Part shown: positions 26,933-35,547 of the stretch, piece after piece
Position numbering within the stretch: position 1 is the first letter of the stretch
Layout: every line of letters starts with the position of its first letter
Source: Paraburkholderia hayleyella
Lineage (GTDB): Bacteria; Pseudomonadota; Gammaproteobacteria; Burkholderiales; Burkholderiaceae
DNA length: 64,000 nucleotides
Direction: 5' to 3'
Assembly: GCF_009455685.1 (NCBI RefSeq)
Contig: NZ_QPES01000001.1
Span: 310,001 to 374,000, forward strand
Translations under genes and position numbers: made by a program
Notes under the pieces: model-generated
Database searches by the model: none
Seen by the model: only the letters and a program-made list of their open reading frames with translations
What the model was told of the DNA's origin: nothing

Positions 26933-28409
26933 ACGGCACCAGCGCGTGCTGCTGGTTTGGCTGTTGAGCCTTGTGTCATGGATGCCGCTCACCGCACATG
27001 CGTGGTCATCCCTGGAAACGTTTGATCCGTTGGGCACTTCCCGCGAGCTGAGTGCGCCACCGCTCTTCGCCCTGAAGCCAGACGCAAACGGCATCACACC
27101 TTGCCGCTTCGATAGACCAGACGGCGAGATGACACTTGATGCTGCCGTGGACCGGGCGTTATGCCATCACCCGCAAACTCATCGCGCGTGGGCCCAGGCT
27201 CAGATACAAGCCGCCCGGCTCGGCCAGGCAACGGCTGCGAGATTGCCAACGCTCTCCGCTGTTCTAAGTGGCTCGAAGAGTCAAACCAGCACCTCGTCCG
27301 AGAGCAAATGGGAACCGCATTCTTCGTATAGCGGCATCAGCCGCGCCGCTGAGTTGACACTGGAATGGGTGCTTTTCGATTTCGGAGCGCGCTCGGCTGA
27401 AGTGAAAAAAGCGAAGGCTTTGCTGAGCGCGGCGAATCAGTCGCTGGATGCGGCCACGCTCGATGTGATGTATGCCACTGCGCGTGATTACTTCGCCGCG
27501 CTGACCGCACAGGCTCAAGTGAGTGCGGCGCGTCAGGCCGAGACGAATGCCCTGCAGAGCCTGGCTGCCGCTGAAGCGCGTCTTGCCGCTGGCGTGGCAT
27601 CGATTGCGGATGCGCTTCAGGCGCGGACATCGTTAAGCCAGGTGCGGCTTGGACGAATCAAGGCCGAGACGGCACATGAAGAAGCGCTTGGCACGCTGGC
27701 TATCGACATCGGCGTTGACCCTGATACACCATTGCAACTCAGGAGCATGTCTGGTGCGCCGCAGCCCCCGTCGTCGTCGTCATCGCAACGGGAAGCCATT
27801 GGTACGCTGCTGGAAGCGGCTCGGACACACCATCCAAAATTGCTGGCGGCGAGTGCTGAACTGGATGCGGTTCAGGCTTCGCTTGTCAGCGTGCGAGCCC
27901 AGGCACTGCCCAGCGTTCGGTTGCAGGGCGGGCTGACCCACAGCCATCATCCGATGGCTGGCGCAGGTGAAAGCGGTAGCTTGCGGAACGCATCGCATAG
28001 CCGCTATATAGGCCTTCGGATTCATATTCCGTTTTTTGAAGGCTGGAGTTCGGCTTACCGGATCCGCGAAGCAGAAGCGCAAGTTCGTTTGCAGAAAGCG
28101 GAGTTGGCCGGAACAGAACAGCAGATCGTATTGAACGTCTGGAAAAGCTATAGCGCGGTGGAGGCCGGTGTCCAGACGCTGCAGCAAGCTGATACCTTGT
28201 TGCAGCATGCCGGGCAAGCGTTCACCGCGGCTCAGGCGCGTTATCGCGCAGGCGTGGAGGGCATCACAGCGTTGCTGCGCGCACAGGACGTGCTGACCGA
28301 GGCCCGCCAGCAGCGGATTGCCGCGCAAGCAGACTGGCACGTGGCGCGCTTAAGTCTCGCAGCAAGTCTCGGCCGATTAACACGCGACACACTGATTCGT
28401 GATCCGTGA
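26922..28409 (+). CDS. T1SS outer membrane channel, TolC family
   Basis: Encodes 495 residues from ATG 26922, which overlaps the end of the HlyD gene by 11 bases and gives a clean signal peptide (MNAKRHQRVLLVWLLSLVSW, then AHA). An ATG six codons upstream is possible but spoils the signal. Two outer-membrane-efflux repeats are visible, including the LTLEWVLFDFGARSAEVKKA and GLRIHIPFFEGWSSAYRIRE segments. It would form the trimeric exit duct for the RTX protein. It is a dedicated copy, since it lies in the same tight operon as the exporter genes. Confidence 0.92.
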   Translation: MNAKRHQRVLLVWLLSLVSWMPLTAHAWSSLETFDPLGTSRELSAPPLFALKPDANGITPCRFDRPDGEMTLDAAVDRALCHHPQTHRAWAQAQIQAARLGQATAARLPTLSAVLSGSKSQTSTSSESKWEPHSSYSGISRAAELTLEWVLFDFGARSAEVKKAKALLSAANQSLDAATLDVMYATARDYFAALTAQAQVSAARQAETNALQSLAAAEARLAAGVASIADALQARTSLSQVRLGRIKAETAHEEALGTLAIDIGVDPDTPLQLRSMSGAPQPPSSSSSQREAIGTLLEAARTHHPKLLAASAELDAVQASLVSVRAQALPSVRLQGGLTHSHHPMAGAGESGSLRNASHSRYIGLRIHIPFFEGWSSAYRIREAEAQVRLQKAELAGTEQQIVLNVWKSYSAVEAGVQTLQQADTLLQHAGQAFTAAQARYRAGVEGITALLRAQDVLTEARQQRIAAQADWHVARLSLAASLGRLTRDTLIRDP

Positions 28410-28427
28410 GCGCGGGTGAATGCGCGC

Positions 28428-28475
28428 AAAAAACCCGCTGCAACACATGGAACATGACACATGTATGGCAGCGGG
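28428..28475 (-). terminator. Intrinsic terminator after the cytochrome c gene
   Basis: On the minus strand the arms CCCGCTGC and GCAGCGGG (28475-28468 and 28441-28434) close a stem with extra pairing inside, followed by a run of six T. It ends the minus-strand cytochrome transcript and may also block read-through from the convergent TolC gene. Confidence 0.8.
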
Positions 28476-28498
28476 CGATCAGAATGATGCGTCAGATA

Positions 28499-29395
28499 TT
28501 ACTTTGCTGCGTTGACCATGTAATCGACGGCTGCTTTGACATCCGCATCGGAAGCGCTGGAGCCTCCCTTCGGCGGCATCGCGCCTTTGCCGTGGAGCGC
28601 ATAGTTATAGAGCGTATCCATGGGATCCTTCAGACGCGGCGCCCATGCAGCCTTGTCGCCAAACTTCGGCGCATTCAGCACGCCAGCGGCATGACACACC
28701 TGGCAGACTTGCTGATACAACGCCTTGCCTGCTTGTGCGGCATCGGCGCTGGATGTTGCCGCTGCAACGGGCGCAGGTGCCTGGGCAACATTGGCGATCG
28801 CTGCCATGGCCGCCGCTTGGGCACTCGATGCACTTGCATCCGCAGTTGCCGCAGCCGTGGAGGCTGCATCGGGCGCGCCTTGTGCGGTTACAGGAGGCAC
28901 GGGAGGGTCTGCGAATTTCGCCCCTGCGTTATTGGCCATATATGCCACTGCCAAACCGATTTCGTAATCGCTGTAGTCGTCGGGGTTTGTTCCACCGCGA
29001 GCGGGCATTGCGCCCTTGCCTGCAAGGACGGCATGCCACAACGTATCGAAGCCTGGGGTGAGGCGAGGGCCCCAGTCAGTTGCGCTGGTGAATTTCGGCG
29101 CACCCGCCGTGCCTGCCGCGTGACAGGTTGCACAGACCGCGTGATAAACCTGCTCACCGGTTTTATAGACGCGCGGTGCGTTGGCATCCCGGAGTTCGAC
29201 CCGGGCTAGAGGTGCGATGCGCTGGGTTACTGCAGTGTTCGATAGGCCATCGGTGCCAGCGCTGATGCGTGTCGAGTTATCGACGTAGTACGCGAGCAGC
29301 ACAATGATGATGATAGGAACCGCAAAGCCCGCGATGATGGCCGCGACGAGTTGCGCGGGGGTTTTGATCGGTAATTCGTGTGGAGCTTCGCTCAT
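28499..29395 (-). CDS. Membrane-anchored dihaem cytochrome c (c5-like)
   Basis: Encodes 298 residues from ATG 29393-29395; the longer frame is not needed. An uncleaved N-terminal helix (LVAAIIAGFAVPIIIIVLLA) anchors two periplasmic class I cytochrome c domains. Haem sites are VCATCHAAG in the first and VCQVCHAAG in the second, each followed by the same pattern ending GKGAMP(A/P)(R/K)GG with the axial Met. An Ala-rich linker of about 55 residues joins them. It probably passes electrons to a terminal oxidase. The second domain is a near repeat of the first. Confidence 0.92.
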   Translation of the reverse strand: MSEAPHELPIKTPAQLVAAIIAGFAVPIIIIVLLAYYVDNSTRISAGTDGLSNTAVTQRIAPLARVELRDANAPRVYKTGEQVYHAVCATCHAAGTAGAPKFTSATDWGPRLTPGFDTLWHAVLAGKGAMPARGGTNPDDYSDYEIGLAVAYMANNAGAKFADPPVPPVTAQGAPDAASTAAATADASASSAQAAAMAAIANVAQAPAPVAAATSSADAAQAGKALYQQVCQVCHAAGVLNAPKFGDKAAWAPRLKDPMDTLYNYALHGKGAMPPKGGSSASDADVKAAVDYMVNAAK

Positions 29396-29753
29396 GCTTG
29401 TCTCGTCTCCCGTGAGTATTGTGGTGAGCGGTACAGCGCGACAGCAATGACTTGTGCGGCTTGCGGGTTTTTCGGGGTTTTTGCCGCGGGTGGCACGGCT
29501 TTGTAACCGACTGTCGGGACGATTATAGACGCGAGTTTCGAGCACGGCGAGTACTGCGCAAGGTTATTCAGAAGGCGTTTACCCGGATCTTGATGGGCGT
29601 TGCCTGGCTGTTCGCCAGGGCGGTGCGGATGGAGGATGTGGGCTGGGCTGGGGTGGTGGACGGGCTCGCTGAAACCGGGTATTCTTGCGCTCTCTCAAAG
29701 CGCTGTTTCTTTTTTTCTGCTTCCTGTACTGGTTGTAGCGCTTTCGTGTCAAT
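29396..29753. other. Intergenic region between cytochrome c and tRNA-Arg
   Basis: No gene is supported in these 358 bases. It must contain the minus-strand cytochrome promoter and the tRNA promoter. The only sizeable reading frame is an antisense artefact across the tRNA. Confidence 0.5.
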
Positions 29754-29829
29754 GCGCCCGTAGCTCAATGGATAGAGTACTGCCCTCCGAAGGCAGGGGT
29801 TGCTGGTTCGATCCCAGCCGGGCGCACCA
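29754..29829 (+). tRNA. tRNA-Arg (anticodon CCG)
   Basis: A 76-base cloverleaf including an encoded CCA: acceptor GCGCCCG pairs with CGGGCGC, the anticodon arm CTGCC-CTCCGAA-GGCAG gives anticodon CCG, and the T arm has GGTTCGATCC. It reads CGG codons. It marks the left side of a patch of mobile DNA and toxin-antitoxin genes, a common integration target. Confidence 0.97.
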
Positions 29830-29974
29830 ATCAGTAAGGCTTGCAACTGCACTTACTGTCCCTGAAAAGGCCGGATTCACGTCCCGGATGTCCCCTCAGT
29901 GTCCCGCCTGCGTCCCCAGCTTTTGTTCCCTGCCTGCGTGTCCCGACTCGGCGGACTCCCTGAAAGTGTAGTGG

Positions 29975-30796
29975 TCAACTGATTCCGGACACCTGGTTAA
30001 GTTTTTCTTCCGCGACCGCCGGTGCAACACCGGCATTGAACTGATGCGGTCGAATCCAGTTGTATCGCTGCATCAAATAGAAGCTGATGTCTCGCTGGGC
30101 ATCCGAGGATGTCGAGTAACCGGTGCTGGGTACCCATTCTGTTTTCAGGCTGCGAAACAACCGCTCCGTAGGCGCGTTATCCCCACAATTTCCGCGCCGA
30201 CTCATGCTTTGTTGAATCCTGTAGCGCCATAGCCGCTGACGGAACTTCCTGCTGGCGTATTGCCCACCCTGATCGGAGTGAAAGAGCAAATTCGATGGGC
30301 GTCCGCGCTGCTCAAAGGCCATATCCAGCGCTTGCACAACCAAGTCGGCATCAGGGCGCGCCGAAAATGCCCAGCCGACAATACGGCGCGTGAACAGGTC
30401 CAATACGACCGCCAAATAGTGCCACTGGCCCTGCGCCCACACATAGGTGATGTCGCCACACCAAACCTGGTTTTGCCCCGCGACATCGAACTGCCTGTTC
30501 AACACATTCGGAATATCAACACGCTCGATCGTAGCCCGGTTATAGGCATGGCCACCGGGCTGCTTGCAAATCAGTCCGAGCTCATCCATGAGCCGACAGA
30601 CCTTAAAGCGGCCAATCGTGGAACCGCGCTCGCGCATCATTTCCATAATGCTGCGGCTACCGGCGGAACTGCGGCTCTCGATGAACAGCTCGTGCACGCG
30701 ACTACGCAAAGCCATACGCTGCGAATCAACACGCTCGCGCCGCTGCCGATACGCGTAATAGCAAGAACGCGGCACGTCGAACAGAGCACACAGCAA
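29975..30796 (-). CDS. IS3-family transposase OrfB (DDE catalytic part)
   Basis: Encodes at least 273 residues. The frame is open upstream into the orfA overlap and is normally made as a fusion by -1 frameshifting, so the TTG at 30796 is only nominal. The DDE triad is present: first Asp in WCGDITYVWAQG, second Asp in LLFHSDQGGQYASR, Glu in NAPTERLFRSLKTEW. The N-terminal HTH_21-type segment contains SRSSAGSRSIMEMM. All parts appear intact, so the element may be active. Confidence 0.92.
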   Translation of the reverse strand: MLCALFDVPRSCYYAYRQRRERVDSQRMALRSRVHELFIESRSSAGSRSIMEMMRERGSTIGRFKVCRLMDELGLICKQPGGHAYNRATIERVDIPNVLNRQFDVAGQNQVWCGDITYVWAQGQWHYLAVVLDLFTRRIVGWAFSARPDADLVVQALDMAFEQRGRPSNLLFHSDQGGQYASRKFRQRLWRYRIQQSMSRRGNCGDNAPTERLFRSLKTEWVPSTGYSTSSDAQRDISFYLMQRYNWIRPHQFNAGVAPAVAEEKLNQVSGIS

Positions 30797-30828
30797 GGCG
30801 ACGGATTCATTGCCACCGATCTGATCGA

Positions 30829-31137
30829 TTATTTCGTACGTTCGATCCCTTCCGACATGAGCAGCGCAGTAGCTTTTTTTAAAATGCTCTTCTCCCGCTC
30901 GAGTCGCTCGACCCGCGCCTCAAGCTCTTGAATCCGTTGTTGCTCCAGTGTCATCGCCGGGCTCTGTGGCGTGACGCCACGCCGCTCGTCATGCAGTTGC
31001 TGGACCCAGCGACGCAGGACCGATTCCGCGATGCCCACGGAACGACTCGCATCCGCGTGATTGTAGTTCTGGTCAAGAACCAGGGACGCAGCACTGCGCT
31101 TGAAATCAGGAGAAAACGATCGACGTTGCTTGCTCAT
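30829..31137 (-). CDS. IS3-family transposase OrfA (HTH and leucine zipper)
   Basis: Encodes 102 residues from ATG 31135-31137. A helix-turn-helix (SFSPDFKRSAASLVLDQN onward) is followed by a coiled coil (QQRIQELEARVERLEREKS). Near its end the minus strand reads AAAAAAAG (30880-30873), a typical IS3 slippery site. A -1 shift there joins it to orfB, whose frame continues without a stop. Confidence 0.9.
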   Translation of the reverse strand: MSKQRRSFSPDFKRSAASLVLDQNYNHADASRSVGIAESVLRRWVQQLHDERRGVTPQSPAMTLEQQRIQELEARVERLEREKSILKKATALLMSEGIERTK

Positions 31138-31366
31138 CAGACACCTCGTTATGGCGAGCATTCTCGCCTAAATTGGTGTCCGGCTTCATTAGGCCACTAC
31201 ATTATGGCCCTCGCTGGTTGAAGGTGGGGTTTGTTCAGTGTGATTCGCAAGGCGGAAGGCGAGACTCCGATAGCTCGAAGCCCAAATGCTAAAATTGTCT
31301 TTATGCCCGGTTGGCGCTATGCGGACCGCTGCCGACTGGACTGATTAGCAAACAGGATGCCACGAA

Positions 31367-32017
31367 TTGGCACATCACTATTCCGCTTTGAACCCTGAAA
31401 AGGCCTTGATCTGGCGGATCGTGCATCGCGACAATCTGCCGTGGATTCTCGACAATGGCTTGCACTGCGGTAACGGTGCGCGGAAGGCACCGGGCTGGGT
31501 CAGCATAGGAAATCCGGAATTGATCGACAAGCGTGCGACGCATCCGGTTCTGTTGCCGCCCGGTGGCTTCCTTGGCGATTACGTTCCGTTTTACTTCACG
31601 CCATTTTCGCCTATGCTGCGTAACATCAACACGGGCTGGGGCGGCATTCGGAAGCGCGCCAATGAAGAGATCGTCATTTTGGTTTCTAGTTTGCGGCACG
31701 TTGTTGCGCATGGGCTAGCTTATTTGTTTACGGATAGCCATGCGTATTATGAATGGGCAAATTATTACTCTGGCCTGTCCGACTTGGACAAGATCGACTG
31801 GCCGACTCTTCAGGCGCGCGACTTTCGCCGCGATCCTGACGACCCGGCCAAGTTCGAACGCTATCAGGCCGAGGCGTTGATTCATCGGCATTTGCCGGTG
31901 TCCGGCCTGCGTGGTGTGGTGTGCTACACGAACGAGGTCAGGCAGCGTATCGAAAATGACCTATTGGCGCGGCGTTTGGAGTTGCCGGTACATGTTCGGC
32001 AAAACTGGTACTTCTGA
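31367..32017 (+). CDS. darT: DarT-like DNA ADP-ribosyltransferase toxin
   Basis: Encodes 216 residues from TTG 31367, about nine bases after an AGGA site; a stop upstream rules out a longer frame, and the ATG at 31357 is out of frame. DarT attaches ADP-ribose to thymidine in single-stranded DNA and blocks replication. Family features are WRIVHRDNLPWILDNGL near residue 16, the FYFTPFSPML block near 75 and the candidate catalytic Glu169 in RYQAEALIHRHLP. The stop overlaps the darG start by one base (TGATG), the normal toxin-antitoxin coupling. It lies between an IS element and an integrase remnant. Confidence 0.93.
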   Translation: MAHHYSALNPEKALIWRIVHRDNLPWILDNGLHCGNGARKAPGWVSIGNPELIDKRATHPVLLPPGGFLGDYVPFYFTPFSPMLRNINTGWGGIRKRANEEIVILVSSLRHVVAHGLAYLFTDSHAYYEWANYYSGLSDLDKIDWPTLQARDFRRDPDDPAKFERYQAEALIHRHLPVSGLRGVVCYTNEVRQRIENDLLARRLELPVHVRQNWYF

Positions 32018-33093
32018 TGATTACTTATACGCAAGGCAACCTATTGGAGGCCCGTGCCGAGGCGCTGGTCAACACGGTAAATACCGTTGGCGTGATGGGC
32101 AAGGGGATCGCGCTGATGTTCAAGGAGCGTTTCGCCGAAAACTTTCGGCGTTATGCGCTTGCCTGCAAGGCGGGAGAGGTCCGTACTGGCCGGATGTTTG
32201 TGACAGAAGCGAACGAGCTGGATGGTCTGCGCTGGGTCGTCAATTTTCCGACTAAGCAGCATTGGCGTGCGCCTTCTCGTCTCGAGTGGATTGCAGAAGG
32301 GCTGCAAGATCTGCGTCGCTTCCTCATCGAGAATCGGGTGAAGTCCATTGCTATACCGCCGCTTGGTGCCGGTAATGGTGGACTGGATTGGGGCGAGGTA
32401 CGGGCGCAGATCGAACTGGCGTTGCATGATGTCGATGCCGAAATTCTAGTATTCGAGCCGACCAGTCAATACCAAAATGTCGCGAAGCGCGCTGGCGTGG
32501 AAAAGTTGACGCCTGCGCGTGCACTGATCGCCGAGCTGGTGCGCCGCTACTGGGTGCTGGGAATGGAGTGCAGCTTGTTGGAAATCCAGAAGCTGGCATG
32601 GTTTCTTGAACGAGCGATCAAGCGTTTCAATCCCGACCACAATCCCTTGAACCTGCAATTCGTGGCTCACAAGTACGGCCCGTATGCTAATCGACTGGAT
32701 CACTTGCTGAACAATCTGGACGGTAGTTATCTGCATGCCGACAAGCGTATTAGCGATGCCGATCCGCTGGACGTGATCTGGTTCGACGATACGCGTAAAG
32801 ATGTGGTGCAAGCGTATATCAAGACCGAAGCTAGGGAATATAGCCGCGCATTGGAAGCGACGGCCGAGTTGATCGACGGGTTCGAGTCGCCTTTCGGGAT
32901 GGAGCTGCTTGCCACGGTCGATTGGCTGCTCGTAAATGAAGGCGTCGAGCCGACTGTGCCAGCGTTGCGTGCAGGCTTGCGCAACTGGAAGGTTGGCGGG
33001 GATGCCGCCAAACGTAAGGATCGGTTGTTTGATGACCGGGCGCTTGGCATTGCCTTGAGCCGACTTACGCAACAAGCTTCAGCCTTCGCGTGA
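32017..33093 (+). CDS. darG: DarG-like macrodomain antitoxin
   Basis: Encodes 358 residues. The N-terminal macrodomain (about 1-155) begins MITYTQGNLLEARAEALVNT and has VGVMGKGIALMFKERF and IPPLGAGNGGLDW, the residues that bind and remove ADP-ribose from DNA. The C-terminal part (about 165-358, starting near RYWVLGMECSLLEIQKLAWF) is the domain that in the family also binds and blocks DarT directly. It overlaps darT by one base. Full length, no damage seen. Confidence 0.94.
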   Translation: MITYTQGNLLEARAEALVNTVNTVGVMGKGIALMFKERFAENFRRYALACKAGEVRTGRMFVTEANELDGLRWVVNFPTKQHWRAPSRLEWIAEGLQDLRRFLIENRVKSIAIPPLGAGNGGLDWGEVRAQIELALHDVDAEILVFEPTSQYQNVAKRAGVEKLTPARALIAELVRRYWVLGMECSLLEIQKLAWFLERAIKRFNPDHNPLNLQFVAHKYGPYANRLDHLLNNLDGSYLHADKRISDADPLDVIWFDDTRKDVVQAYIKTEAREYSRALEATAELIDGFESPFGMELLATVDWLLVNEGVEPTVPALRAGLRNWKVGGDAAKRKDRLFDDRALGIALSRLTQQASAFA

Positions 33094-33121
33094 GTTGAAC
33101 TTTCCGGTCGAGTATCAGTTG

Positions 33122-33367
33122 TCAGGACAGGATGGCAATAGCATCAAGTTTGGCTCGCATGCGGTCGTGTCGCAGGTGCCCGTAATGCTTGTCGATCATT
33201 TCAGTCGGTGTACCAGCCATTTTGGCAACCTCGAAGCTGTCGATGCCATTCGCAATCATCTCACTGATGGCGGTGTGGCGTAGTGAATACATGACGACTG
33301 TGGGATGTAGAGATGACCGCTTTCTGGAGCCAAACGGCCGTTGGCAGCGAGTCTCTGAACCTGACAA
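33122..33367 (-). pseudogene. C-terminal remnant of a tyrosine-recombinase integrase
   Basis: About 60 residues of the catalytic C terminus remain: YSLRHTAISEMIANG with the Arg-His pair, FEVAKMAGTPTEMIDKHYGH with the nucleophilic Tyr, then the end. The first 20 residues of the frame look unrelated, and there is no N-terminal or core domain. With tRNA-Arg at 29754 this fits a decayed island that was once integrated next to the tRNA. Confidence 0.75.
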
Positions 33368-33595
33368 ATGGTGGTGTGTCGGCGTCAGTGCCGGATGAGC
33401 CTGTGTGCTGAGGCTAGTATTGCTCCCGCGCTTGCCGGGAGGAGCGTTCCCGACGCCGATCCGATGTAGCGACCGCTATGCAGATGCTTTGACACTGGTC
33501 CGCACGCCGGGGCACGGTGTTCCGTTACATAACGCCAGATCCTGTTGCGAATCCCGTTTTCAAAAACGTCGCTGTTCGCGAGCGATAGAGTTTGC

Positions 33596-33900
33596 TCACT
33601 GCAAAAGTGCTTTCACTTGTGAGACGAGCTCGTGGTCAGGAAAGCGTTCACAGGCCACTGACCAAGTCTGCTTCGCTTTTGCATGGTCGCCGCTGTTCCA
33701 GTGCACTCCGCCGAGCTCGAACATTGCCGCAGCATATTCGGGATCTAGGGTGACCGCCCGATGGAAGGCGTCGATCGCCTGTTCCGCCTGCCCAAGATGC
33801 GCGTATGCCACGCCGACCTGAAACCAACTCATTGCGTCCGGCTGGAGCACTTTGGCCTGCTCCAAGAGGATCGGCAGACTTTCGTCAAAGCGGTCCAGAT
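33596..33900 (-). pseudogene. C-terminal fragment of a TPR protein
   Basis: The last 100 or so residues of the frame are ordinary tetratricopeptide repeats (DAMSWFQVGVAYAHLGQAEQ, PEYAAAMFELGGVHWNSGDH) ending VSQVKALLQ. Upstream of about 33900 the same frame is only the antisense of a transposase, so the 5' part of the gene was removed or separated by the insertion. The role of the original protein is unknown. Confidence 0.7.
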
Positions 33901-34588
33901 ATTGATGACCGAACGCGCCATGGGTGTCACCCGAGCCTGCGGGCTGGTAGGGATTTCTCGCTCGCTGTTTCAGTATGAGTCGCGCCGCCGGGTCGAAGAC
34001 GAGGCGCTGACTAGCCGGATGATGGCCATCGCGGCGCAAAAGCGTCGCTACGGTTATCGGCCATTCATGTGCTGTTGCAGCGCGAGGGCTGGCTGGCAAA
34101 CCATAAACGCATCTGGCGGCTGTATAGCAAGGCTGGGCTGAGCGTGCGCAAGCGGCGTTGCAAGCGCATTGCCGCTGTCGAGCGCAAACCGCTGCCGATG
34201 CCAACGGGTTAAGCAGGTGCTTGAACGGTTACGCGAGATGCGCGGCTTGCCCCAGTCCATCACGGTGGACAACGGTCCGGAGTTCGCCGGTAAGGTGCTG
34301 GATGCATGGGCTTACGAAGTGGGCGTTACGCTGTCCTTCATCCGGCCCGGCAAGCCGGTGGAAAACGCCTGCATCGAGAGCTTCAACGGGCGATTCCGGG
34401 ACGAATGCCTGAACGAGCACTGGTTCGTCTCCATGAGCTACGCCAGGCGTTTGATTGAAGATTGGCGTATCGAGTACAACACCGAGCGGCCTCACAGCTC
34501 GCTCGGCTACCTGGCGCCGATGCAGTTCGCAAAGGCGCACGAAGCGAAGGAATTATTAACCTCGGACTCTAACGGAGCTTCGTACTAA
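33900..34588 (+). pseudogene. Broken IS3-family (IS407-like) orfB
   Basis: Starts near TERAMGVTRACGLVGISRSL, shifts frame near 34060 (GYR, where RIHVLLQ is expected), loses a segment near 34205 that would contain the first catalytic Asp, and ends with the second Asp and Glu region: ITVDNGPEFAGKVLDAW and ACIESFNGRFRDECLNEHWF. With a frameshift and an internal deletion it cannot encode a working transposase. Confidence 0.8.
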
Positions 34589-34589
34589 T

Positions 34590-35328
34590 ACCCGGGGCAC
34601 GTCCTCCCCCTTCAAGCTCTGCCCGACATCGATGGCCAAGCTCTCCCGCGTGTAGTTGTCGACCACTGTCAGAACACGTAAGTGTCTACCGTCAAACAAT
34701 GCGTCGGAGACGAAGTCCATGCGCCATATCTCATTGATGGTCGTAACGATGCTCTTGGGTTGGCGCAACCGCGCTGATTTGTTTCGCTTTGGCCGCTTAT
34801 GCCGCAGCGATAAGCTCTCGGCTTGATAGAGTCGATAGACCCGTTTGTGGTCTGCAACATCACATGCACACGGCGATAGCCGTAATGCACGCGAGTCGCG
34901 GCAATCTCCTTGATGCGCGCAAGCAATGCCGGCGAGTCCCGAGTCACCGATTGGTATCCGTAAAGTGACCTCGACATGCAAAATAGCGCGCACACTTTGG
35001 TCAGGCTTGCCCGATACCGATCACGCAACTCGTCGATCAATGTCCGTTTGCGAGAAGGCTTCAGAGCTTTTTTGACAGACCATCCTGCAGCATGGCCTTG
35101 TCCAGACTCAGATCGGCAACCAAGCGCTTGAGCTTCATGTTCTCTTCTTCCAACTGGCGCATTCTGCGAAGCTCGGACGGCCCTACGCCACCGTACTTCT
35201 TCCTCCAGTTGTAGAAGCTCAGCCTCGCTGATTCCCAGCTTACGGCACACCTCTTCGACCTTCGTACCCAGCTCCGCTTGCTTCAAGGCAAAGGCGATCT
35301 GTGCTTCCGTGAGCTTGCTCGTCTTCAT
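34590..35328 (-). pseudogene. Broken IS3-family (IS407-like) orfAB, 3' end missing
   Basis: orfA begins MKTSKLTEAQIAFALKQAEL, then an extra base near 35225 shifts the frame; the expected SFYNWRKKYGGVGPSELRR to AMLQDGLSKKL reads in the next frame. orfB follows (RKRTLIDELRDRYRASLTK), has a small deletion near 34860, continues with IWRMDFVSDALFDGRHLRVL and stops near 34590, where it abuts the oppositely oriented transposase remnant. The last catalytic part is missing. Confidence 0.8.
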
Positions 35329-35464
35329 GGCATGTATTCCGTTTCAAACTGTCAAAATCGTGCCGGATTTTCTATTTTTCAGCGGTACTGTTTTCTGGGG
35401 TAGGGTCAGTATCGGAAGCGTGCCAGCTCAAGGACCTCGATAGCAGATCACGCGTAATAAATAA

Positions 35465-35487
35465 GGGGAGTCATGATCTGACTCCCC
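35465..35487 (-). terminator. Probable terminator after the decarboxylase gene
   Basis: Nine-base perfect arms GGGGAGTCA and TGACTCCCC with a 5-base loop. On the minus strand the stem is followed by TTATTTATTA, a T-rich tail. It lies 60 bp after the stop of the minus-strand decarboxylase gene. Confidence 0.65.
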
Positions 35488-35547
35488 CTTCACAACTCCT
35501 GCGTCGGGCCGGCGTTCAAACCGGCCGTTGCAATGCGATTACGTCAA

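Larger units (their letters stand above)
29967..31201 (-). mobile_element. IS3-family insertion sequence, apparently complete
   Basis: A 1235 bp element with terminal inverted repeats: the left end begins TGTAGTGGTCAACTGATTCC and the right end, inverted, begins TGTAGTGGCCTAATGAAGCC, both running into CGGACACC. Two overlapping frames (orfA and orfB) encode the transposase, joined by a slippery A-run. I see no clear target duplication at the flanks (AAG versus TTA), so one end may have been rearranged. Confidence 0.9.

Noticed and set aside
29568..29852. A 94-codon minus-strand frame containing GWDRTSNPCLRRAVLYP
   Set aside because: This peptide is the familiar antisense translation of a tRNA-Arg gene and is a common false gene call.
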